A stretch of DNA of 64,000 nt, taken from NCBI RefSeq assembly GCF_025141935.1, contig NZ_CP081121.1, positions 81,675 through 145,674 of the forward strand, written 5' to 3'. Of the stretch, positions 1 through 8,124 are shown one piece after another. The position numbers and the translations under genes are program-made. Each line of letters opens with the position of its first letter. Position 1 is the first letter of the stretch. This DNA is from Sulfitobacter sp. S190. GTDB lineage: Bacteria > Pseudomonadota > Alphaproteobacteria > Rhodobacterales > Rhodobacteraceae. Under the pieces are notes generated by a model. The model searched no databases, was not told the DNA's origin, and was given only the letters and a program-made list of their open reading frames with translations.

Positions 1-39
1 GCAGGAATTCAACACATTCCGTGGAGCCGCAAGCCGCTG

Positions 40-1407
40 TTAGCAGCGCCCAGCGATATACCCCAGAACGACCGCAGCAAGCAGCCCATTTCCCGAAAGA
101 TATCCGCTGTCGCCGGCACCGGACACACCGCAGGCCGCGCCGCCGGCTGCGTAGAGGTTGGCGAAGGTGTCGCCGTCCGTGTGCCGGACCTTGGCCGTTT
201 CGGGGTCGATGACCAACCCGCCCTGAGTATGGAACAGGGCGCCGGTCACCTTCACGGCCACAAGGTCCGTACGCGATGGTGCGGTATCCCATGATCTACC
301 AAGGGCATCTGTACCACTTGCCGGAATTTGATCGAAAGTGCGGGTGAGCGCGTCGGCCTCCAGCCCGAGCATTTTTGCAAGGGACGGAATGTCGGGGGCA
401 TGGACCAGCGCATTTTGCTTTTCGGCTTCTTTGAAGTCCGCGAATTGCCGCGCGACATCGGCGATACGCGTGTCGAAGATCGTCCATGCGACGCCTTCGG
501 GTTGGCGCAGCACGTGGCGGGCGGCTTCGGAGTAGCCTTGGCTTTCGTTCCAGAACCGTTCGCCGTTGGTATTCACCTGAAATCCGCCCTGTGTGATGAC
601 GGCCCAAGTGATGAGAATACCGTGAGGATAGGCGACGTTCCCGTGCCCCTGATATGCGCCGAGATGCTTCAACTGCGCGCCCGCAGTCTGGCCCCAGGCG
701 ATCGCGTCACCGGTATTGCCATCGTGGCCGAACCAAAGCGCATCCGCGATATCGGGCATGTGGTCCCTGACCATCGTCCGGTTGCCGCCAAACCCGTTGC
801 AAGCCAACACCACACGCTGCGTCCGCACGGTTTCGGCTGCGCCATCGGGTCGCGCCAGTGTTACACCATCCACGGTTTTGCCGTCCAGATGCAGGGTTAC
901 CGCCCGCCGGTTGCACACCAGCGGCACGCCAAGCGTATCAACACGCGCGCGCAATGCGTCGACCAACTCCGCGCCGGAGCGGGTGGGCAGACCGTGCATG
1001 CGTTTGTGTTGGTGCCCGGGGTAGTCAAAGTTATCGACGAGTGTGAAGGGCAGGCCGTGCGTATCGGCAAGCCATTCGATGACCCCGGCAGCACCATCAG
1101 CCAATACCCCAACCAATGCGGGGTCATTTTCGTGACTGGCCTTGTCCTGAATGTCCTGCGCGAAAATCTGTGCGGTATCTTCGATCCCGATGGCCCGCTG
1201 AAAACGGGTTCCTGCTGCCGGGATAAGACCGGCACTGAGCGCGGTAGAGCCGGTGGGAACGGCATCCGCTTCGACAATCAGAACGTCCTGTCCGGCCCCG
1301 TGGGCGCTCAGCCCGGCGACGAGGCCACAGGCGCCCGCGCCGATAATGAGTGTTTCGACCTCCAGATCATAACTGTCCAAAGGGGGGTGAATGTCAGGGC
1401 TTGCCAT
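40..1407 (-). CDS. FAD-dependent oxidoreductase, fumarate reductase flavoprotein/ketosteroid dehydrogenase type
   Basis: A 455-residue flavoprotein. The N-terminal dinucleotide-binding motif (VETLIIGAGACGLVAG, about residues 17-32) and the C-terminal FAD-binding segment (NLYAAGGAACGVSG...GYLSGNGLLAA) are those of the FAD_binding_2 family, which adds or removes hydrogens across C=C bonds next to carboxylates or ketones. There is no signal peptide or heme motif, so a cytoplasmic enzyme is expected. The ATG at 1407 is preferred to the TTG one codon earlier. It overlaps the end of the upstream lyase gene by 14 nt, so it is the last gene of the six-gene minus-strand operon. The substrate is unknown; a desaturase or ene-reductase for the carboxylate handled by this operon is inferred. 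Confidence 0.82.
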   Translation of the reverse strand: MASPDIHPPLDSYDLEVETLIIGAGACGLVAGLSAHGAGQDVLIVEADAVPTGSTALSAGLIPAAGTRFQRAIGIEDTAQIFAQDIQDKASHENDPALVGVLADGAAGVIEWLADTHGLPFTLVDNFDYPGHQHKRMHGLPTRSGAELVDALRARVDTLGVPLVCNRRAVTLHLDGKTVDGVTLARPDGAAETVRTQRVVLACNGFGGNRTMVRDHMPDIADALWFGHDGNTGDAIAWGQTAGAQLKHLGAYQGHGNVAYPHGILITWAVITQGGFQVNTNGERFWNESQGYSEAARHVLRQPEGVAWTIFDTRIADVARQFADFKEAEKQNALVHAPDIPSLAKMLGLEADALTRTFDQIPASGTDALGRSWDTAPSRTDLVAVKVTGALFHTQGGLVIDPETAKVRHTDGDTFANLYAAGGAACGVSGAGDSGYLSGNGLLAAVVLGYIAGRC

Positions 1408-2254
1408 CAAAACGTTGCCCCAGTTTGAGCATCTGCGGGGTGCCGATGGTCTCGTTCAGCGCATCAAAATCGAACATCCTTTCCTTGAACGGCGTATTTG
1501 TGCCGTGGTTTCGCAGGCTGCTGTAATAGTCTTTTGCGGTATGGGCGAGCGCCCGCACAATACCACCGGGAAAGACAGCGATATCGAAACCCATCGCCTG
1601 CAAGTCATCTGCCGACGACATGGGCGTGGCGCCCCCTTCGACCATATTGGCGAGCAGAGGTATCTGCGCGCCGAAGGTCTGTGGAATGCGCATCAATTCA
1701 TCGCGGTCACGCGGTGCTTCGATGAACAGAACGTCCGCGCCGGCGTCGATGTACCGGGCGGCGCGGTCCACGGCGGCATCGAACCCTTCAACGGCAACGG
1801 CGTCGGTGCGCGCAATGATCAGGGTGTCATGGGCGCGTGCATCGACCATCGCGGCGATTTTGCCGCACATCTCATTGGCCGGGATGAGCGATTTGTCCGA
1901 CAGATGACCACATTTCTTGGGGTATGTTTGATCTTCGACCTGAAGGGCGGCAGCACCGGCACGCTCGTAAACCCGCATTGTGCGCTGCGCGTTCAAGGCG
2001 TTCCCGAAGCCGGTGTCCGCGTCCATGATGACGGGCAGCGGAGAGCGATCCGCAATAAGCGCCATGGTCTCTGCCATTTCGGACGCCGTTGTCAGCCCAA
2101 TGTCCGGACGACCCAACCGGGTGTAGGCGACCGCGGCGCCGGAGAGATAGAGCGCCTCGAAACCCGCATCGGTGGCCAGCGCGGCGGTCAGCCCGTCATA
2201 GACGCCCGGCGCCAAAAGGATATCGGTCTGGGTAAGGCGTGTGCGCAAGTTCAT
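1394..2254 (-). CDS. Isocitrate lyase/PEP mutase family carboxylate lyase
   Basis: 286 residues with the beta-barrel features of the PEP mutase/isocitrate lyase superfamily: Mg-binding PVIMDADTGFGN (about residues 74-85) and the active-site loop KKCGH (113-117, Cys115). That loop motif marks true C-C lyases (2-methylisocitrate lyase, 2,3-dimethylmalate lyase, oxaloacetate hydrolase relatives) rather than phosphonate mutases. Family members cleave 2-hydroxy dicarboxylates to pyruvate or glyoxylate plus an acid. It starts with an ATGA overlap on the isochorismatase-like gene and is translationally coupled to the flavoprotein. With the LeuCD-type hydratase across the divergent promoter it resembles the last two steps of nicotinate fermentation (dimethylmaleate hydratase plus dimethylmalate lyase). 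The exact substrate is not shown by the sequence. Confidence 0.85.
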   Translation of the reverse strand: MNLRTRLTQTDILLAPGVYDGLTAALATDAGFEALYLSGAAVAYTRLGRPDIGLTTASEMAETMALIADRSPLPVIMDADTGFGNALNAQRTMRVYERAGAAALQVEDQTYPKKCGHLSDKSLIPANEMCGKIAAMVDARAHDTLIIARTDAVAVEGFDAAVDRAARYIDAGADVLFIEAPRDRDELMRIPQTFGAQIPLLANMVEGGATPMSSADDLQAMGFDIAVFPGGIVRALAHTAKDYYSSLRNHGTNTPFKERMFDFDALNETIGTPQMLKLGQRFDGKP

Positions 2255-2853
2255 GTGGCGTTTTCCAGCATCTGGGCCGCCTGCGTGCAGGTGGCAATTT
2301 TTGTGACGGTCCCCAGCGATGTAAGTGTCGCGTCATGCACCGCGCTGTCGAACGCGGCACAGCCGTCCGACAGCAAGACAGTGTGGATATTGCGCAGATG
2401 CGCGTCACGTACGGTGCTGGCAACGCCGCCGTTGGTGACGATGCCGCCGATGATGAGCGTATCGATCCCGACCGCACGCATGACGTAATCCAGCCGCGTC
2501 TGATAGAATGCGGAGTACGCGACCTTCTCGATTGTAAAATCTGCAGGCGCCAGTGTTTCAGTCAACGCATGTCCAAAGCTGCTAGGTGCGAAGTCACCTT
2601 TCTTCAGGAACGGTCGCAGCTTCTTGAGGTGATCCGCGATCAACGGCTCACCGTCACGACCGGCTATAAGGGTGAACTGGGCTGAGATATAGAAACCGCC
2701 TGCGTTGATCAGAGCGTCCTTCAACGGCAAAATCCGGTCTGGCAGGGCCGTGATTGCCGCAGAACCCTGATCCGCGCGGCCGTACGCGCCGTCAGGATGC
2801 AAAAAATCGTTCTGCAAGTCGATTGTCAGCAAAGCCGTTCGCTGCGGTATCAT
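2251..2853 (-). CDS. Isochorismatase-fold hydrolase lacking the usual catalytic cysteine
   Basis: A 200-residue protein of the isochorismatase-like/cysteine hydrolase family. The conserved Asp (IDLQNDF, Asp12) and Lys (Lys110, before VAYSAF) are present. The strand that carries the nucleophile in amidase members (TNxCVxST) reads TNGGVAST, so Gly143 stands where the Cys is expected; the DNA reads GGC GGC there. Cys-containing relatives such as maleamate amidohydrolase and N-carbamoylsarcosine amidase hydrolyse amides, whereas EntB-type isochorismatases use Gly at this place. Start ATG overlaps the HyuA stop (ATGA). A hydrolytic role in the ring-opening operon is inferred; amidase activity is doubtful without Cys. 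Confidence 0.82.
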   Translation of the reverse strand: MIPQRTALLTIDLQNDFLHPDGAYGRADQGSAAITALPDRILPLKDALINAGGFYISAQFTLIAGRDGEPLIADHLKKLRPFLKKGDFAPSSFGHALTETLAPADFTIEKVAYSAFYQTRLDYVMRAVGIDTLIIGGIVTNGGVASTVRDAHLRNIHTVLLSDGCAAFDSAVHDATLTSLGTVTKIATCTQAAQMLENAT

Positions 2854-4910
2854 GTCTGCGCCCTTTCGATGATCGTATTGCCGTATTCATCCACGCGCCC
2901 GGTAAGGCCGGGTTCGATCAGAACTGTCGTATCGGGTTGTTCGAGTATCGCGGGGCCGGGAATTTTTGCGCCGACGGGCAGCTCAAGCCTTTTGTAGAGA
3001 CGGGTATCGTGCCACTCTCCGGCGAAATAGACCGGTCGCATGCCATTGAACGCCGCCTCGACAGAGCCGCCTTCGGGCGTCAGCGTTTCGAGATCGAAAC
3101 GTGGTCTTTTGCCGGTCACCGCGCTGCGTAGATTCATCACGCGCCGTGTGCCGTTCTCCAGCAGTCTTCCGTAAGTCGCGAGATAAGCCGCATCAAATGC
3201 GGCCTTTATGTCATCGACCGTGGGGGCCGCGACCTTGCCGTCCGTCACCGTTACCTCGAGCGGAACGCTGACCGTATGGGTCTGACCCAGATAGGCCATG
3301 TCCAGCGTGAAGCCGATGTCGCGACTTTCAAAACGGGTCTGCGCCGCGTCAAGCATCGCCATGCCGTCGTCGACGTGCGACTGCATATGCGTCCCGAGCA
3401 TTGATGTATCCATACCATCGACCATTGCGTTCACGGTTTGCACAAAATCCTGCCGCATATCCGCAATGACGCAGCCCATCGCCGACGTCACGCCGGGATA
3501 GCGCGGCACAATCGCGCGGGCGAGACCCACATCATCGAGCATGGCGCCCGCATGCAGCGCGCCGCCTCCGCCGAAGGGCATGAACGCAAACCGCTTAGGG
3601 TCGAACCCCCGCTCGATGGAGACAAGTCGCAAGGCCCCGGCCATGCGGCTGTTCGCGACGCGCAAGATTGCTTCGGCCGCGTGCAGTGGGTCCAGATTGA
3701 GCGGCGCGCCCACATGCTCCGCGATCGCTTGACGGGCCGCTTCGACGTCCAGCTTTTCAAGTTTCCCGCCGATGGGATTGTCCGGGTCGATCCGGCCCAG
3801 AACGACATTCGCATCCGTCACTGTTGGACGGGTATTGCCCATACCGTACGCCACCGGCCCCGGCGTGGAACCCGCACTTTCGGGACCGATATTGAGCAGC
3901 CCGCCTTTGTCCACCCATGCAATCGAACCTCCGCCGGCACCGATCGTCGTGATCTCGATCATCGGGGTCCGCACGACCATACCAAAATCGATCGATGTTT
4001 GCGGGCTGAGCATGCTGTCGCCGCCGGCAATGAGCGAGACGTCGAATGACGTGCCGCCCATGTCCCCGGTGATGACATCGGGGAACCCGGCCGCCTGCGC
4101 AATATATCCTGCCGCGATGACACCTGCGGCGGGGCCGGACAATGCGGTCCGGATCGGCAACCGTGCTGCGGTGGCCACATCCATGACACCACCATTGGAC
4201 TGTACGATCATGAACTCGCCCGCAAAGCCGCCTGATTTCAGCGCTTGCTCAAGCCTGCTGAGATAGCCGGACACTTCCGGTTGCAGGTAGGCATTCAATG
4301 CCGTGGTGCTGAAGCGTTCGAACTCACGGATTTCGGGCAGGATTTCGGAGGAACACGACACATGCGCGTTCGGCCACATGCCGCGCACCGTTTCGACCGC
4401 GCGTCTTTCGTTCTCGGGGTTGGCGTAAGCGTTGGCGAAGAGGACGGCTACGGCTTCGCAGCCCTCATCGCGCAACTGTTGCGCTTGTGCACGGACGGCG
4501 TCGAGGTCGACAGGTTGCCGGATCGTGCCGTCCGCCAGCGTGCGCTCTGGCACCTCCAACCTCAGGGATCGCGCAACAACCGGATCAAAATTACCGCGAA
4601 GGCCCCACGTGCGGGGGCGATCGCGACGGCGCATTTCGAGCACATCGCGCAGTCCCATCGTCGTGATGACCCCGATCCGCGCCCCCTTGCGTTCCAGCAG
4701 CGCATTCGTGCCAGCAGTCGTGCCGTGCACCACCACCGACACATTCGACAGGTCGTCCACGCTCGCGCCGATGCCTTCGAGAAATCCGGCGGATTGGTCC
4801 GGGCGGCTGGTTGGGACCTTGGCCACACGTGCGGTACCGGTTTCTTCGTCCAGAACAAAAATGTCGGTGAACGTGCCGCCGACGTCCACCCCGATCATGT
4901 TGCCTTTCAT
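2850..4910 (-). CDS. hyuA: Hydantoinase/oxoprolinase A subunit (ATP-binding)
   Basis: 686 residues of the HyuA/5-oxoprolinase alpha family. The N-terminus has the ASKHA nucleotide-binding motif IGVDVGGTFTDIFVLD, followed by the hydantoinase A core (GDMGGTSFDVSLIAGG; GAGGGSIAWVD). Together with HyuB such enzymes open cyclic amides (N-methylhydantoin, 5-oxoproline) using ATP; related acetone or acetophenone carboxylases use the same fold. I chose ATG 4910 over the longer start at 4928 because AGGAGG lies about 7 nt upstream and it forms an ATGA overlap with the hyuB stop. It sits in the middle of a tightly coupled operon, so the substrate is probably a ring-containing intermediate of that pathway. 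Confidence 0.9.
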   Translation of the reverse strand: MKGNMIGVDVGGTFTDIFVLDEETGTARVAKVPTSRPDQSAGFLEGIGASVDDLSNVSVVVHGTTAGTNALLERKGARIGVITTMGLRDVLEMRRRDRPRTWGLRGNFDPVVARSLRLEVPERTLADGTIRQPVDLDAVRAQAQQLRDEGCEAVAVLFANAYANPENERRAVETVRGMWPNAHVSCSSEILPEIREFERFSTTALNAYLQPEVSGYLSRLEQALKSGGFAGEFMIVQSNGGVMDVATAARLPIRTALSGPAAGVIAAGYIAQAAGFPDVITGDMGGTSFDVSLIAGGDSMLSPQTSIDFGMVVRTPMIEITTIGAGGGSIAWVDKGGLLNIGPESAGSTPGPVAYGMGNTRPTVTDANVVLGRIDPDNPIGGKLEKLDVEAARQAIAEHVGAPLNLDPLHAAEAILRVANSRMAGALRLVSIERGFDPKRFAFMPFGGGGALHAGAMLDDVGLARAIVPRYPGVTSAMGCVIADMRQDFVQTVNAMVDGMDTSMLGTHMQSHVDDGMAMLDAAQTRFESRDIGFTLDMAYLGQTHTVSVPLEVTVTDGKVAAPTVDDIKAAFDAAYLATYGRLLENGTRRVMNLRSAVTGKRPRFDLETLTPEGGSVEAAFNGMRPVYFAGEWHDTRLYKRLELPVGAKIPGPAILEQPDTTVLIEPGLTGRVDEYGNTIIERAQT

Positions 4911-6604
4911 TCCGAAACCTCCTGCCACGCTTTGCCATAGGTTTCATCCGCGGTGTCGGCACTCACAAAACCATCGGACACGTCGCGCGCGATCGCGTCG
5001 GCGGCACGGTCCTGTGGCGGTCCATATCCGCCTCCGCCGGGTGTATCGAGCCGCACCGATTGCCCCTGTTCGAGCCTGATGCCGACCATTTTCGACGCCA
5101 TTGGCGGTACATGCCAGCCGTCTGTCTGCTCATAGGAAAAGACGTTCAGCGCAGCCTCATGGCCGCCTGCGACCCCCTGCGGGGCATAGCGACCGCGCTC
5201 GCCGAACAAAAAGGCCTTTGCGCCATTACCTTCCAGCACTTCGATCTCGTAGCGCGCGCCCATGCCTCCGCGGTGTTTGCCTGCGCCCGCACTATCGGGG
5301 CGCAGGGCCCATTCGCGGAACATGATGGGGTATGCGGCTTCGAGTATTTCCAGCGGAGGGATTGTCGCTGTCGATATGGGCGCGTTGCCATGGTTCAGCC
5401 CGTCCCCTTCGGACGAGCCGCCGTGACCTCCGCCATAAAAGCTGAACATGACCCACGGGCTCCCGTTGGCACGTGTGCCCGAAATCGACAGCGCGTTGAT
5501 CGTGCCGTAGGCGTTTGCGACGACCCGTTCGGGTGCTGCATGGGCTGCTGCGGAAAATATCACGTCGATCATGCGCAATATTGTCTCTGTATAGCCGCCA
5601 ACGGGGGCGGGAAACGGCGCTGACAGCAGTGATCCTTCGGGAATTTTTACCGATACAGGCCGCATCACACCGGCGTTGGCAGGCAGCGCGGGAAAGATGT
5701 GTTTGATCGCCACATAGGCCGTGGCAACCGCGGTGGGCAACGCGATGTTGACCGGACCCGCGCACCGCGGCGCAGTTCCCTCGAAGTCGAGTGTCATCGT
5801 GTCACCGGAAATCTCGAGCGCCACTTTGATCGGCAGGGCACTGTCGGTGATGCCGTCGTTGTCGAGATAGTCCAATGCTTCCCATCGCCCGTCCGGCAGC
5901 GCCCGAAGCTCTGCCTGCATCAGCATTTCCGCGCGGTCCTGCAAAGCGTCGAGAGCATGGCGTACGGTGTCGGGGCCATATTCCCCGAGCAGCTCATCCA
6001 TCCGCCTAACGCCAAGATCAAGCGCGCCAAGTTGCCCGTTCAAGTCTCCTTGGGCCGATTGTGGCAAGCGCGTGTTGCGCATCAGAATGTCGATGATGTC
6101 GGTCTGCATCTTCCCCGCCTTGGCCAAGCGGACGGGCGGCAGGACAAACGCCTCCTGAAACGCATCCGTTGCGGCAGGGTTGTAGTTGCCCGGAACCGCA
6201 CCGCCGACATCGTGCCAGTGCCCGACGGAGGCAAGATAGCAAAACAACTTTCCCTTGTGAAAATAGGGCCTGACAAGGCGCATGTCGCTCAGATGGGTGC
6301 CACCGAGATGCGCATCGTTGAAGATATAGATGTCACCGTCTTCCAGATCCCCGTTCTGTGCTGCCTTGTCGATCACGGCCTTCACGGCAAACGACATGAC
6401 GCCGACAAAGATAGGAAGACCCGATTTCCCCTGCACAAGCGTATCGCCGCTGTTTGCGTGGTAAAGACCGTGAGAAGCATCATGTGCCTCCGCTATGATC
6501 GGATTGAATGCGGCGCGGAAAAGCGTTGCATCCATTTCGTCGGCAATCTGCTCCATCCTTCCCGCAAGCACGGCCAGGGTAATGGGGTCGATGTCGGTGG
6601 TCAT
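4907..6604 (-). CDS. hyuB: Hydantoinase/oxoprolinase B subunit
   Basis: 565 residues, typical full length for the HyuB family. Typical segments are visible: DPITLAVLAGRMEQIADEM at the N-terminus, the AHDASHGLYH stretch, FNDAHLGGTHLSDM in the first quarter, and the C-terminal glycine-rich RLDTPGGGGYGPPQDR. It pairs with HyuA to form an ATP-dependent ring-opening amidohydrolase. The start overlaps the stop of the tautomerase/SnoaL gene by 4 nt and the stop overlaps hyuA by 4 nt, indicating translational coupling. The substrate cannot be read from sequence. No hydantoin racemase or carbamoylase sits next to it, so a classical hydantoin route is not favoured. Confidence 0.9.
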   Translation of the reverse strand: MTTDIDPITLAVLAGRMEQIADEMDATLFRAAFNPIIAEAHDASHGLYHANSGDTLVQGKSGLPIFVGVMSFAVKAVIDKAAQNGDLEDGDIYIFNDAHLGGTHLSDMRLVRPYFHKGKLFCYLASVGHWHDVGGAVPGNYNPAATDAFQEAFVLPPVRLAKAGKMQTDIIDILMRNTRLPQSAQGDLNGQLGALDLGVRRMDELLGEYGPDTVRHALDALQDRAEMLMQAELRALPDGRWEALDYLDNDGITDSALPIKVALEISGDTMTLDFEGTAPRCAGPVNIALPTAVATAYVAIKHIFPALPANAGVMRPVSVKIPEGSLLSAPFPAPVGGYTETILRMIDVIFSAAAHAAPERVVANAYGTINALSISGTRANGSPWVMFSFYGGGHGGSSEGDGLNHGNAPISTATIPPLEILEAAYPIMFREWALRPDSAGAGKHRGGMGARYEIEVLEGNGAKAFLFGERGRYAPQGVAGGHEAALNVFSYEQTDGWHVPPMASKMVGIRLEQGQSVRLDTPGGGGYGPPQDRAADAIARDVSDGFVSADTADETYGKAWQEVSE

Positions 6605-7167
6605 GATGTCCCTCGGGTTTCGGCGATGTCGTTCCAGACGTCCTGGCGGGTCAAAAGCCCCTGCATGACTTCAAAGCGGTCGATAAAACGGATGCCATCA
6701 AAGGCCGTGCCATCGGGCCATTCGCCGGATAATGTGCCGCGGCAATAGACGATCGCGTGTTCGTCTTGCGAGGGCAGGCATTCGAACGCGGTGTAGGATT
6801 TCGTGACAAATCGGTAGCGCGGCGCCGCCCAGGCAACCAGCGCATCCAATGACGTCATGGGGTCCGTGCCGGGAAATGTCATCGTGAAACCCGCGCCCAA
6901 CATGTTGCGGGCGCTTTCAAGATCGCGCGCCTCCATCGCATCGAGGAATGCGCGTACTGTTTGTGCGGGGTCCGGAAGGGCGGGCGCCGGCGTGCGGTGC
7001 GTCCCGCCCCGCATGTAGGCACTGGCGGACACTTCGTGGAGCAATACCGTCACCGATTCGGCGGGGGCAGGCACGACGATCCTCACGGCATCCGTCAGCG
7101 CAGCGCACAGCCGCGATTTGGCCGCATCGTCGTACCCCTCGATCAGATGGCATTCGATCACTGGCAT
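6601..7167 (-). CDS. Tautomerase-like domain fused to a SnoaL/NTF2-like domain
   Basis: 188 residues in two parts. Residues 1-62 (MPVIECHLIEGYDDAAKSRL...) look like a 4-oxalocrotonate tautomerase subunit with the N-terminal catalytic Pro2 exposed after Met removal. From about residue 68, PDPAQTVRAFLDAMEARDLESARNML, is the opening helix of a SnoaL/NTF2-like alpha+beta fold, and the C-terminal half fits that small cone-shaped fold. Both are small enzyme folds acting on enol or keto acids. First gene of the operon; GGGAG lies 7-9 nt before ATG. A role in isomerising an enol/keto intermediate is inferred. The fusion is less usual than either domain alone. Confidence 0.72.
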   Translation of the reverse strand: MPVIECHLIEGYDDAAKSRLCAALTDAVRIVVPAPAESVTVLLHEVSASAYMRGGTHRTPAPALPDPAQTVRAFLDAMEARDLESARNMLGAGFTMTFPGTDPMTSLDALVAWAAPRYRFVTKSYTAFECLPSQDEHAIVYCRGTLSGEWPDGTAFDGIRFIDRFEVMQGLLTRQDVWNDIAETRGTS

Positions 7168-7308
7168 GTCGTCGCTCCCATGATGACATGTATTTCTATA
7201 GTACAGGTTTATGCGATTTTATAGATCAGAAATGCCGATATCTGTGAGATAGATTTCTTGCATTTGCATATTCAATCGCTAGGCTTTGGAGCAAGAGCGA
7301 GGATTCGA
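7168..7308. promoter_or_regulatory. Divergent promoter region with possible GntR operator
   Basis: AT-rich spacer between the minus-strand degradation operon and the plus-strand GntR gene. It contains TGTA-N9-TACA at 7189-7205, an imperfect dyad resembling operators of the HutC branch of GntR regulators. It lies about 20 nt upstream of the tautomerase ATG, where repression would block the operon. The assignment rests on position and symmetry only. Confidence 0.35.
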
Positions 7309-8124
7309 ATGGTGCAAGGCCCCGATAATAAGGGACGTAGCAGCCTTCCAGAGGGAGGCAAGGCGCGTCGCGTTTATCTGCATCTGCATGAAGATATCAC
7401 CCGCGGCAGCTATGCCGAAGGCGCTGTGCTGCCGGGTGAGCAGAAACTCTCGGTACAGTTTGATGTGTCGCGCGTGACCATCAGGCGCGCTTTGGATGCA
7501 CTTGAGGACGAAGGCCTGATACGGCGTAGCGCGGGATCTGGCACCACGGTTTGCGCGGCGCCTGACGCACCCTCGGTGGCGGCGGATTTCACAACGCTGA
7601 TGCCGCAGGTCGTTCAGATGGGGTACGACACGACCGTGCGGCTGCTTTCGTTCGGGTATGGCCCGCCCCCGGCCGCTGTTGCGCGCGAAATGCAGCAAAC
7701 GTCAGATGCAGTTATGCAGCGTGCGGTGCGCCTGCGGTTGGTCGAAGAGCAGGCGTTCTCGCATCTCACGACCTATGTGCCCGAAGATATCGCGCGCAAC
7801 TACAGCGAGGCAGAGCTCGCCACAGAACCTTTGTTCATCCTGCTGGAACGGTCGGGCGTTGTGGTGCAAACCGCTCACCAAAGCGTCAGTGCCACGCTGG
7901 CATCCCCGGATGTCGCGGCGCATCTGGGCCTGAGTGTCGGCGCTCCCTTGCTGTCGCTGGACCGCGTGGTTCGGGATGCGCAGGGCAGGGGGGTCGAATA
8001 TTTGTCCGCTCTCTACCGTCCCGATATGTTCAGGCTTGAGATGACGCTCGGTCGTGTCGGTGCAGGAGAGGCGCGACATTGGGAGCCGATCATTCAGCCC
8101 GACCCGGCGCAGGCCGCCGAATGA
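7309..8124 (+). CDS. GntR family (HutC subfamily) transcriptional regulator
   Basis: 271 residues. The N-terminal winged helix is clear (VYLHLHEDITRGSYAEGAVLPGEQKL...VSRVTIRRALDALEDEGLIRR), followed by a UTRA effector-binding domain typical of the HutC branch (MGYDTTVRLLSFGYGPPP...PLLSLDRVVRDAQGRGVEYLSALYRPDMFRLEM). ATG 7309 with GAGG 6 nt upstream is preferred to TTG 7258. It is divergent to the hyuBA operon and overlaps the LeuC-like gene by ATGA, so it is probably the local repressor, relieved by a pathway carboxylate, controlling both directions. Confidence 0.9.
   Translation: MVQGPDNKGRSSLPEGGKARRVYLHLHEDITRGSYAEGAVLPGEQKLSVQFDVSRVTIRRALDALEDEGLIRRSAGSGTTVCAAPDAPSVAADFTTLMPQVVQMGYDTTVRLLSFGYGPPPAAVAREMQQTSDAVMQRAVRLRLVEEQAFSHLTTYVPEDIARNYSEAELATEPLFILLERSGVVVQTAHQSVSATLASPDVAAHLGLSVGAPLLSLDRVVRDAQGRGVEYLSALYRPDMFRLEMTLGRVGAGEARHWEPIIQPDPAQAAE

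Noticed and set aside
328..1428. Long plus-strand open frame of 366 residues
   Set aside because: It lies fully opposite the flavoprotein gene, has no family motif and low-complexity antisense composition. It is a shadow caused by high G+C codon bias, like most long antiparallel frames in this window (e.g. 1391-2488, 5699-6748, 19669-21135, 33155-34315).
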